Part shown: positions 37,561-45,044 of the stretch, one piece after another
Layout: each line of letters starts with the position of its first letter
How positions within the stretch are numbered: the stretch's first letter is position 1
DNA from: Vibrio anguillarum
Lineage (GTDB): Bacteria > Pseudomonadota > Gammaproteobacteria > Enterobacterales > Vibrionaceae
NCBI RefSeq assembly: GCF_001989995.2
Contig: NZ_JAHGUP010000021.1
Coordinates: 31,637-95,636, forward strand
Length of the DNA: 64,000 bases
Direction of reading: 5' to 3'
Program-made: the position numbers and the translations under genes
Notes under the pieces: generated by a model
Database searches by the model: none
Told to the model about the DNA's origin: nothing
The model's input: only the letters and a program-made list of their open reading frames with translations

Positions 37561-40500
37561 TTGAAAGGAAAGAACGACTATTTTAAACCTTTGTTCTGGA
37601 TCTTGGGTTTTCTGACGCTTTTATTAGCGCAGGGGACACAAGCTCTAGACAAAGCACCTTCCATCTTCTATCCATTGCCAGCTCAGGCTCAAGGAAAAAT
37701 TTTTGCCGCACAAAATTTGTTTTTAGGTGAAGAAGGGGGAATTTGGATACACGATGTGCATGGCAAAGTGGTTTTCTTTGATGGACAAAACATCCTTCCC
37801 CGGCGTGGCTCAGTGCTTTCACAAGAGAGCGAAAATATTACCTATCTTAATAACGCTTTTTGGACGTTCATTGATAATGAACTTTATCGAACTTATCCCG
37901 CACAAGATCGCGAATTAGTATTTAGCTTAACGCCTGGAATCATCATAAAAAAAATAGGTTCGTCAGGTAATTTCATCTGGTTAGCCGATGAGACGCACTT
38001 TTATACATACCATGCGCAAACCCACAAGTTAGTTACTTATTCTTTTAAAGAAATGTATCAATTAAATCAAGCTAGTCGATTGATCGTTAATGATGCGAAG
38101 TTTGTGCTTTCTAAATGGGTATTAGCCACTAATGCTGGAGTCTATCTGTCAGATGGAGAGAGTTTTTCTCACGTGCTCAGCTCTGGTAAAAACTTCATTG
38201 AGAAACTCTATTTTTCCGAGAAACGTAGAGAACTTGTGATTGGAACGCTCAATGGTGGGCTGATTATTGATGTCGAGGACCCAAAGCGCCAACAAAAGTT
38301 GGTTGGAGATTCCCATGTATTATCTGTTGCTGAGACAGATCAAGAGTATTGGATTGGTACTGAAGATGGATTATTTGTTCATTCGTTTTTGACAGGTAAA
38401 ACCGTCAAGTTAGAAAGTAATGACCAAGACAATAATGGGTTACCAGGCAATAAAATTTATTCATTGGTCAATGACTTACAGGGTGGGATTTGGATCGCAA
38501 CGGATAAAGGTATTCGTTACTTTTCTCTGTTTGGACAAAAATTTAAGCGCCATTCCATTGCACAGCTCAACAATAATCCCATAACAAAAATTGTGACAAG
38601 GTCAGATAATAAAGGGTATTTGTTTTTAACTCGACAAGGGTTGTACCAAGTCGATGCTGAAGATTGGCAAGAGCCTAAACTTATTTTCCCTGGAGAAGTG
38701 CATGATGTCGCTCAAATAGATGATCATTCTCTATGGATAGCTACACATACAGGCATCGTTATTTATCACTTGCAGACAAAAAAGATGATAGAAACGAGCG
38801 TGTTACCTCTGAAGCTGCGTTCGAATGATACTAAACATCTTGAATTTGATCATGAAGGACTGTTGTGGGGAGCAACAGGTAACCATTTGTGGTCATATCA
38901 GTTGGCCGATAACTCGCTAACCGATTTCGGTTCTGAATGGTTTGTTGATGCATTTTTGCCTGCAAAAATAATAAAACTTAAGTCAACTCGGCGAGGGGTA
39001 TTTATCGGCACTGACCATGGTGTTTATCTTTTTGACAAAGGCAAAATTGTTTTTCTTCGAGCGACTAGTCATTATGGACAAAGCATTGATATATTTGAGA
39101 GTAGCAAGGGTGATGTTTGGTTTGCTAGTGCTTATGGCGTCTTTGTTTTGGCACATGATCGTAGTGATATTCGATCTATTGATATGGTTGAAGAGAATAT
39201 TAGCCCCAAATGTTTAACTGAAACGGGCAACGGTATTTGGCTGACTTCCTCACAAGGAATCTCGCTCTACAATCCTATGGGTGAGATGGTAAAGCATTTT
39301 GGTGATCCACACGGATTGATGAATAATGAATTTAAAAGTGGAGTTTGCGAATCAAGTATTATCAATAACCAACAGCAGTTGCTGCTAGGTTCCCGTTTTG
39401 GCTTAGTGACAGCATGGTCCTCTGAACTCACGGTTGCTACCCCTCCTAATACCAATATTATCTTTAGCCAAGTGAATGTCGATCACATTCCTGTCATGTT
39501 CGGTCGTGGTCGTTTTCAGACACTAGAATTGGAATATGGAAGTTCGATAAGCTTTTTATTTGGTGCATTGCCAGAATCGAGAGCCTTATCATTGGAGTAT
39601 CGTATTGCAGGGGATAAGGAGTGGCAGAGATTAGAAAGCGCTCAGTTGACACTTGATCACCTGTTACCTGGACACTATCGTTTGCTGGTGAGAAATTACA
39701 GTCCAAATCCGCAAAACAGTATGATAAACAGTCTATCATTTATTGTGGATAACCCGTGGTATTGGTCTTCATGGGCTATTGTTCTTTACCTTTGCCTTTC
39801 TATAGGCCTTATTGCTTTTGCTTCATGGTGGCGTTCTCGTTGGGTTACCAAAGTAAACCGAAAGTTAAAAGCTCAGGTGGCCTTGAAAACGGATCAACTA
39901 CGGCATCAAAGCAAAATTGTTTTGACTAATAACCAGCAGTTGCGCAAGCAATTACAAATTCGCCATATCGTTGTTGAACAGATGTTAGATTCTATTACTC
40001 CTACATTAAATCAGCTGATTTATCGCTCCCAACTCCATCAACTCGCGCGACTTGAGTCTTTAGCTTTAAAAGTAAAACGTGAACTGGCGTTACTTCGTAA
40101 CGTAAGAAATGATAAAACAGCGACTCAGTTGCTCTACGACCTATCGATAATCTTGAACTCTTGTGTGGACGGATGGCGTGAAGAGTTCGCGAAAGCGAAT
40201 ATTTCGTTGGCGGTGAACAATGAGCTTAAACAATCTTATATTGAATCTGCCCATTTTAACCTAGACATCATTTTCAATACGCTACTGTCTGATGCGGTAA
40301 AACGTCTTTACAGAAATCAAGAGCTACAAATTCATTGTTATGAAAGGGAGAAAAGACTGTTTATTGTGATGATTGACTGTGGCGATCAGGTGCAATCCAT
40401 CAATAGCGATAAGCGTATCTCTGGTTTTGAACTAGAGGAGATGCAACTGTTAGTACAGCGCAGTGGTGGGGAAATACATATTTTTTCATCGCCAGAACGA

Positions 40501-40923
40501 AATTTAGTTGAGCTTTCTTGGCCATCAGTTGAGCTTGTGAGTGATGCACCTGAAATGATCGTCGTAGAGGAGCATTCAGAGGACAAGTTTATTGATGTAA
40601 CGGAAAAAGAGTGGCTTAAAAAAGTCGAAAAATTGGTACACAATTACTATTCAGATCCTGAATTTAGTACCTCTAGTGCGGCCAAATCACTCTTCGTATC
40701 GGAACGTAGTTTGCAGCGTCGTTTTAAAGCGATCACCAATAAAACATTCAAAGAGTATCTAAATGAGATCCGCTTAGAGAAAGCGTGCCAATATTTGCTC
40801 GCAGGAGGAAAAGTCGCCCAAGTCGCTTTTGATTGTGGGTTTAATGATCCGTCTTATTTCAGCCAAAGATTTAAACATCACTTTGGTTTATCGCCAACCC
40901 AATTTGTTGATGATAACGAGTAA
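37561..40923 (+). CDS. Predicted membrane-bound AraC-type regulator with beta-propeller sensor
   Basis: This is a large regulator of 1120 residues. In order, it has a signal/anchor helix (about 12-28), a propeller-type sensor with Reg_prop-like repeats such as GGIWIATDKGIRYFS (about 35-630), a Y_Y_Y-like domain (about 655-730), a membrane helix WAIVLYLCLSIGLIAFASWW (about 738-757), a coiled coil (about 762-800), and a segment resembling a histidine-kinase core (about 800-990). An AraC-type DNA-binding domain follows (about 1015-1120; ERSLQRRFKAITNKTFKEYL and FDCGFNDPSYFSQRFKHHFG). The kinase-like part lacks recognisable G-boxes, its N-box reads LLSDAVKR, and there is no receiver domain, so it is probably not an active kinase. 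The start is uncertain: TTG 37561 has GAGG 9 bases upstream, and TTG 37546 adds five residues. The ligand is unknown. Neighbours are znuA and, after a long gap, feoABC. Confidence 0.82.
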   Translation: MKGKNDYFKPLFWILGFLTLLLAQGTQALDKAPSIFYPLPAQAQGKIFAAQNLFLGEEGGIWIHDVHGKVVFFDGQNILPRRGSVLSQESENITYLNNAFWTFIDNELYRTYPAQDRELVFSLTPGIIIKKIGSSGNFIWLADETHFYTYHAQTHKLVTYSFKEMYQLNQASRLIVNDAKFVLSKWVLATNAGVYLSDGESFSHVLSSGKNFIEKLYFSEKRRELVIGTLNGGLIIDVEDPKRQQKLVGDSHVLSVAETDQEYWIGTEDGLFVHSFLTGKTVKLESNDQDNNGLPGNKIYSLVNDLQGGIWIATDKGIRYFSLFGQKFKRHSIAQLNNNPITKIVTRSDNKGYLFLTRQGLYQVDAEDWQEPKLIFPGEVHDVAQIDDHSLWIATHTGIVIYHLQTKKMIETSVLPLKLRSNDTKHLEFDHEGLLWGATGNHLWSYQLADNSLTDFGSEWFVDAFLPAKIIKLKSTRRGVFIGTDHGVYLFDKGKIVFLRATSHYGQSIDIFESSKGDVWFASAYGVFVLAHDRSDIRSIDMVEENISPKCLTETGNGIWLTSSQGISLYNPMGEMVKHFGDPHGLMNNEFKSGVCESSIINNQQQLLLGSRFGLVTAWSSELTVATPPNTNIIFSQVNVDHIPVMFGRGRFQTLELEYGSSISFLFGALPESRALSLEYRIAGDKEWQRLESAQLTLDHLLPGHYRLLVRNYSPNPQNSMINSLSFIVDNPWYWSSWAIVLYLCLSIGLIAFASWWRSRWVTKVNRKLKAQVALKTDQLRHQSKIVLTNNQQLRKQLQIRHIVVEQMLDSITPTLNQLIYRSQLHQLARLESLALKVKRELALLRNVRNDKTATQLLYDLSIILNSCVDGWREEFAKANISLAVNNELKQSYIESAHFNLDIIFNTLLSDAVKRLYRNQELQIHCYEREKRLFIVMIDCGDQVQSINSDKRISGFELEEMQLLVQRSGGEIHIFSSPERNLVELSWPSVELVSDAPEMIVVEEHSEDKFIDVTEKEWLKKVEKLVHNYYSDPEFSTSSAAKSLFVSERSLQRRFKAITNKTFKEYLNEIRLEKACQYLLAGGKVAQVAFDCGFNDPSYFSQRFKHHFGLSPTQFVDDNE

Positions 40924-40939
40924 TACCGCCCCTGATAAT

Positions 40940-41172
40940 AGTGATAACTTTCCCACTTGAAGCTGCAGCGATGTTAGCGACATTCAGTCACCCTAATCAT
41001 AAAGCTTATTCAGGTGTGTGGATATGAACTCACTTTCCGCCGACCTGCAATCAAGCTGTATCTCCCTTCTTGATTAGATTGGCTGCTGTGTTAGCTACAC
41101 ATATTTGTCTATGCTTGCGTAGATACACTCATTAATACTCAAAGTCGTAATATCAATTTATTTTGGGAATAG
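40940..41172. repeat. ERIC-like (IRU) repeat, composite or with internal insertion
   Basis: The left part contains TTGAAGCTGCAGCGATGTTA, GCGACATTCAGTCACCCTAA and, after a variable spacer, GGATATGAACTCACTTTCCG followed by CCGACCTGCAA. These match, in order, the blocks of the enterobacterial repetitive intergenic consensus, which also occurs in vibrios. A second block, GATTGGCTGCTGTGTTAGCT, begins at about 41078, and an ERIC-like right end (TCAATTTATTTTGGGAATAG) closes it near 41172. The total is longer than the usual ~127 bp. It is therefore either two degenerate copies in tandem or one copy with an insertion. Ends are approximate. Confidence 0.6.
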
Positions 41173-41231
41173 CACTTACTCAATAAACAGGCTGGGTCGG
41201 TGATTGTGTTGCAGTAAAGATGAGATGAGTA

Positions 41232-41272
41232 GAAAAAAAATATCGTGGTATAGCCGGGGGGACTATACCACG
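41232..41272 (-). terminator. Strong minus-strand Rho-independent terminator
   Basis: On the minus strand, CGTGGTATAG and CTATACCACG form a perfect 10-bp stem around the C-rich loop TCCCCCCGG, followed by ATA and eight T. There is no protein gene upstream of it on this strand within the gap, so it points to a small RNA. Confidence 0.85.
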
Positions 41273-41412
41273 GGTGTCAATGACACCTTCGCTTGCTGCC
41301 GGAGTGATACGAGTAACACCCGTACCACCTCTGGAATTTGTATCTAAGGAGTAATTCCTTTCGATGGATTTACTATATGGCAAAGGACTTATTTCATTTA
41401 TAAAATTAACGA
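41232..41412 (-). ncRNA. Predicted small RNA upstream of feoABC (minus strand)
   Basis: The transcript is inferred from a strong terminator at 41232-41272 and a minus-strand TATACT -10 element at 41419-41424, which gives a start near 41412 and a length of about 180 nt. The -35 is weak. The terminator loop exposes six consecutive C residues, a possible seed for pairing with G-rich ribosome sites. GGTGTC-AAT-GACACC forms a further hairpin next to it. A 67-codon frame without a ribosome site and an 18-codon GTG frame both run through it. I cannot match it to a known RNA by memory. Confidence 0.5.
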
Positions 41413-41597
41413 CAACCTAGTATAAGAAAAACGACAAAATATATAATTAACATTAACTGATTGATTTTAATGGTTTATTTTGGTTTTTCCTGTTTTTGTT
41501 TATTTTTTTATGTTGAGCTCATTTGTACCTGATAATTTTTTAACGTTTTTAACGTCAGTTTATTTACCGAAAACAACGTGATGGATTTATGCAATCT

Positions 41598-41670
41598 TTG
41601 ATTTCACGCAATAAAATAGAGGGTTAGCGCGTGTATTATTCGCCTGTTAATAAAAATATTTCTCATTACC
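41598..41670 (+). promoter_or_regulatory. feoABC promoter with FNR-like and Fur-like sites
   Basis: TATTAT at 41634-41639 is a plausible -10, with a start near 41646. TTGATTTCACGCAA (41598-41611) matches the FNR consensus at 8 of 10 positions, and its centre would be at about -41.5, the classic activating position. AAAAATATTTCTCATTACC (41652-41670) matches about 12 of 19 positions of the Fur consensus and lies just after the start point, fitting repression by iron. FNR activation and Fur repression of feo are known in E. coli. Confidence 0.42.
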
Positions 41671-41692
41671 ACTACCATTGAGAGCAAGATAG

Positions 41693-41920
41693 ATGAAATT
41701 ATCTCAATTAAATGAAGGAGATAGCGCGAGCATCGTCGCGTTCAATCAACTTCCAAATGACATTCGTAAAAAATTGATGGTGATGGGCTTGCTGCCTCTA
41801 ACTACTGTTACGTTAATCAGAAGAGCTCCTATGGGAGATCCACTTCAACTTGAAGTGAGAGGCGTCTCTTTAGCGGTACGTGAAAATATAGCCGCTTGTA
41901 TTGAAGTGGAGATAGCGTAG
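41693..41920 (+). CDS. feoA: Ferrous iron transport protein FeoA
   Basis: FeoA is a small cytosolic SH3-like protein that works with FeoB in Fe2+ import. The product has 75 residues and matches the FeoA pattern: MKLSQLNEGDSASIVAF, KLMVMGLLPLTTVTLIRRAPMGDPLQLEVRGVSLAVR (abridged) and a final IEVEIA. GAGAGCAAGATAG precedes the ATG, giving a modest ribosome site. The stop overlaps the feoB start codon by one base (TAGTG), so the pair is translationally coupled. Confidence 0.95.
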   Translation: MKLSQLNEGDSASIVAFNQLPNDIRKKLMVMGLLPLTTVTLIRRAPMGDPLQLEVRGVSLAVRENIAACIEVEIA

Positions 41921-44193
41921 TGCGATATCAAATTCTAACCGTTGGTAACCCTAATAGTGGCAAAACAACGTTATTTAATGGGCTGACTGGTTCTAAGCAG
42001 CAAGTCGGTAACTGGGCTGGTGTTACAGTTGAGAAAAAAACGGGCCGCTACACTCATTCTGGAGATGAATTCATACTAACGGATTTGCCGGGCATCTACG
42101 CACTTGACAGCGGGAATGACAGTAACAGCATTGACGAATCCATTGCCTCTAGAGCGGTTCTTACACATCCTGCCGATTTAATCATTAACGTTGTGGATGT
42201 GACGTGTTTGGAGCGCAGTCTCTATATGACGCTTCAATTGAGAGAGCTCGGTCGTCCAATGATTGTGGTTTTGAATAAAATGGACGCTTTAAAAAGAGAG
42301 CGTCAAGGTCTAGACATTCAACAACTTGAGAAAGTTCTAGGTTGCCCCGTTTTTATGCTTTCTGCTACCAGTAAAGAGCAGGTGAGTCGATTCAAAGAAA
42401 AGCTGCATAAAGTACTGCTGCAAGGCGTAGCTCTTAAAGAACTGCTATTGGATTACGGCAGTGCATTTGAACAATCGATCGGAAAATTAGCCACTATTTT
42501 TCAACATAAGCAAGTGGCACCTCGCGCATTAGCTATTCGTGCCTTAGAAAATGATCTTTTGGTGATTAATGGATTACCAGAAGTGCAGCGTGAGCTTATC
42601 CAGAAAGAGCAATTGCAAAGTGGTTTAGATATTGATCTGCATGTCGCTGATACCAAATACACATTTTTGCATGAACAATGCCAGCAGATCCGCAAAACAG
42701 AAGGGAAACTAAGCCACAGTTTTACACAAAAAGCGGATAAGCTGATTTTAAATAAATGGGTGGGTGTACCGTTTTTCTTTGTGGTTATGTACTTAATGTT
42801 TATGTTCTCGATCAATATTGGGAGCGCTTTCATTGATTTCTTCGACATTGGCGTCGGGGCGTTATTGGTTGATGGTGGGCACCACTTACTGGATGATCAT
42901 TTGCCTATTTGGCTAGTGACATTATTAGCAGATGGCCTTGGCGGAGGTATTCAAACCGTCGCCACATTTATCCCAGTTATCGCTTGTTTGTACTTATTTT
43001 TAGCTGTACTCGAAAGTTCAGGCTATATGTCTCGCGCGGCTTTTGTTTTAGATAAAGTGATGCAGAAGATAGGCCTACCGGGTAAAGCGTTTGTTCCGCT
43101 TGTCTTAGGATTTGGTTGTAACGTTCCCGCGATTATGGCGACCAGAACTCTAGATCAAGAACGTGAACGTAAATTAGCGGCATCGATGGCACCCTTTATG
43201 TCATGTGGTGCACGTTTGCCAGTGTATGCGCTATTTGCTGCGGCATTTTTCCCTGAAAGCGGTCAAAATGTAGTTTTTGCTCTTTATTTATTGGGCATTT
43301 TAGCCGCAGTGTTCACTGGTTTGGTTTTGAAGCATACGCTCTATCCGGGTTCAAGCGACAGCCTAGTGATGGAGATGCCAGATTACGAGATCCCAACGCT
43401 ACAAAACATCATGATCAAAACATGGCAGAAATTAAAACGTTTTGTTCTCGGTGCAGGGAAAACGATTGTCATCGTTGTTATGATCTTAAGCTTCCTCAAT
43501 TCAGTTGGTACTGATGGCAGCTTTGGTAATGAAGATAGTGACAACTCCGTGTTATCAAAAGTGGCTCAAGTGGTTACGCCGGTATTTGCTCCTATTGGTA
43601 TCAATCAAGATAACTGGCCAGCGACAGTGGGTATCATCACGGGTATTTTTGCAAAAGAAGCGGTAGTCGGAACATTAAACAATTTATATACCTCTGCTGA
43701 AGGTGATGAAAGTGAATATGACCTAATGGCGAGCCTACAAGAAGCGGTTATGTCTATTCCAGAAAACCTAACGGGATTAAGCTTCTCTGATCCGCTCGGT
43801 ATCGAAGTCGGAGACTTGACAGACAGTAGCGCAGTGGCTGAAGAGCAAGCCGTAGATGCCTCAATCTTTGGTAATTTGAAACAGCACTTTGTCACTGGTC
43901 ATGCCGCATTTTCCTACCTTATCTTCATTTTGCTTTACACGCCTTGTGTTGCAGCCATGGGGGCTTATGTTCGTGAGTTTGGTGCGAATTATGCTCGTTT
44001 TATCGCAGTATGGACGATGGGGCTTGCGTATGGTGGCGCCGCGCTTTATTACCAAGCGACTAGGATCACCGAAACCCCTGTCGAAAGTTTAACGTGGATT
44101 ATTGCCATTGTTATGGCGAGTTTGTTGACCTTTAAAATGCTTAAGCGAAAAGGACTCCAGCAGAAAACGGTGCTTGAGGTACAAGTGGCATGA
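41920..44193 (+). CDS. feoB: Ferrous iron transporter FeoB
   Basis: FeoB is the inner-membrane Fe2+ transporter with an N-terminal G-protein domain. The product has 757 residues. G1 GNPNSGKTTLF is at 8-18, G3 DLPGIYAL at about 55-62 and G4 NKMD at about 122-125. A helical spacer domain (about 175-265) is followed by the membrane domain, which has two Gate-type halves including GLPGKAFVPLVLGFGCNVPA and the later FAKEAVVGTLNNLY. The start is GTG, sharing one base with the feoA stop. The 3' end overlaps feoC by four bases. Confidence 0.96.
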   Translation: MRYQILTVGNPNSGKTTLFNGLTGSKQQVGNWAGVTVEKKTGRYTHSGDEFILTDLPGIYALDSGNDSNSIDESIASRAVLTHPADLIINVVDVTCLERSLYMTLQLRELGRPMIVVLNKMDALKRERQGLDIQQLEKVLGCPVFMLSATSKEQVSRFKEKLHKVLLQGVALKELLLDYGSAFEQSIGKLATIFQHKQVAPRALAIRALENDLLVINGLPEVQRELIQKEQLQSGLDIDLHVADTKYTFLHEQCQQIRKTEGKLSHSFTQKADKLILNKWVGVPFFFVVMYLMFMFSINIGSAFIDFFDIGVGALLVDGGHHLLDDHLPIWLVTLLADGLGGGIQTVATFIPVIACLYLFLAVLESSGYMSRAAFVLDKVMQKIGLPGKAFVPLVLGFGCNVPAIMATRTLDQERERKLAASMAPFMSCGARLPVYALFAAAFFPESGQNVVFALYLLGILAAVFTGLVLKHTLYPGSSDSLVMEMPDYEIPTLQNIMIKTWQKLKRFVLGAGKTIVIVVMILSFLNSVGTDGSFGNEDSDNSVLSKVAQVVTPVFAPIGINQDNWPATVGIITGIFAKEAVVGTLNNLYTSAEGDESEYDLMASLQEAVMSIPENLTGLSFSDPLGIEVGDLTDSSAVAEEQAVDASIFGNLKQHFVTGHAAFSYLIFILLYTPCVAAMGAYVREFGANYARFIAVWTMGLAYGGAALYYQATRITETPVESLTWIIAIVMASLLTFKMLKRKGLQQKTVLEVQVA

Positions 44194-44420
44194 TATTAAA
44201 TGAGCTAAAGCGCTACATTGAAGAGAATGGGATCGTTAGCCGCTCGGCGATTGCGAAAAAGTTTTCGCTCAGTGAGGACGGCGTTGACGCTATGTTAGCC
44301 GTGTGGATAAAAAAAGGTGTATTGTCGCGCACTATCGATACCAACAAGGCTCACCACGTAACAAGAGTGCGTTATGGGCTTAACCGAAACAATGGGCTGT
44401 CTTTGACTGTCGTACTTTAG
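44190..44420 (+). CDS. feoC: FeoC family winged-helix protein (no cysteines)
   Basis: FeoC is a small winged-helix protein that accompanies FeoB; in enterobacteria it carries a Cys cluster that binds Fe-S. The product has 76 residues, of which residues 1-50 (MILNELKRYIEENGIVSRSA..) fit the fold. No cysteine is present anywhere, so Fe-S binding of the enterobacterial kind is excluded. Vibrio FeoC proteins are known to lack these residues and to support FeoB assembly or stability. The start overlaps feoB by four bases (ATGA). A palindromic hairpin follows. Confidence 0.88.
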   Translation: MILNELKRYIEENGIVSRSAIAKKFSLSEDGVDAMLAVWIKKGVLSRTIDTNKAHHVTRVRYGLNRNNGLSLTVVL

Positions 44421-44454
44421 TCATAATTGATGCTAGGCATTCTGTCTGATAAAC

Positions 44455-44480
44455 GAAAGCCGCTGATATCAGCGGCTTTC
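44455..44480 (+). terminator. Perfect palindromic hairpin after feoC
   Basis: The 26-base sequence is its own complement (half-site GAAAGCCGCTGAT). It is followed by TTTC-AAAC-TTTT and not by an unbroken T-run. It probably ends the feo operon, but termination may be weaker than for classic sites. Confidence 0.65.
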
Positions 44481-44532
44481 AAACTTTTACCCAATCTATC
44501 TTTTACCTAATATATGGTGTGAGAGACGACGT

Positions 44533-44961
44533 TTATCCTTTTCTAAAAATAGAACTCAGTGATAGGACATTTTGGATTCTGGTTAAGATCGCTTGCTGTT
44601 CTTGTTCGGCTCTCACTATCCCTTGAGTATTGCCCCAGATAGGCCCAGGCCATGCTATGTCATTTTTAAATCGAGCAACATGGTGAATATGGAGCTGAGG
44701 AACCATGTTACCTAGCGCACCTAAATTGAGTTTATCTGGACAAAACGTGGCTTCAAGAGCTTGGCTAACGGCTTGAGATTCGCATAAAAATTGTTGCTGT
44801 TCCTGCATTGGTAGATGATGCAGCTCTTTCAAATTGGCACGTTTAGGCACCAGAATAATCCAAGGCACGGCATTATCTTTATGGAGTAAGGCTAAGCAAA
44901 GAGGAAATTCACCAATGACGGAAGTGTCTTTGGCCAGTTGCGGGTGGAGTTCAAAATTCAT
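44533..44961 (-). CDS. HIT-family protein with variant motif
   Basis: The 142-residue protein belongs to the histidine-triad superfamily (nucleotide-binding hydrolases or transferases). The motif region reads GALGNMVPQLHIHHVARF (about 81-98). It has His at 91, 93 and 94, but Val at 95, where the canonical HxHxHxx pattern has its third His. His93, the expected catalytic residue, is kept. The N-terminal ELHPQLAKDTSVIGEFPLCL is typical of the proteobacterial subgroup. The substrate is unknown. The gene lies just downstream of argS on the same strand, separated by a terminator. Confidence 0.82.
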   Translation of the reverse strand: MNFELHPQLAKDTSVIGEFPLCLALLHKDNAVPWIILVPKRANLKELHHLPMQEQQQFLCESQAVSQALEATFCPDKLNLGALGNMVPQLHIHHVARFKNDIAWPGPIWGNTQGIVRAEQEQQAILTRIQNVLSLSSIFRKG

Positions 44962-44993
44962 GTCAATCTCACTTGCACGGATGTTATCACCGA

Positions 44994-45028
44994 TAAAAGA
45001 AAAGGCTGACCATGGTCAACCCTTTCAT
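44994..45028 (-). terminator. Terminator after argS
   Basis: On the minus strand, GGGTTGACC...GGTCAGCC with its small loop forms a stem with one mismatch, followed by TTTTCTTTT. It closes argS and separates it from the HIT gene. Confidence 0.7.
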
Positions 45029-45044
45029 TCACTCATAGCTGTCG

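Larger units (their letters stand above)
40924..41692. other. 769-base gene-free region between the AraC-type regulator and feoA
   Basis: This is the longest stretch without a protein gene. It holds an ERIC-like repeat (about 40940-41172), a predicted minus-strand small RNA with terminator (about 41232-41412) and the feo promoter region (about 41590-41692). The remaining bases are AT-rich and show no further structure I can support. Confidence 0.8.

Noticed and set aside
41180..41383. A 67-codon minus-strand frame across the predicted small RNA
   Set aside because: It begins at TTG with no ribosome site and runs through the terminator and its T-run, so it cannot be translated in full from a transcript ending there.
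40924..41692. The long gap as a possible mobile element, integron cassette or CRISPR locus
   Set aside because: No transposase, integrase, attC-type site or spaced direct repeats were found; an ERIC-like repeat, small RNA and promoter explain its structure.
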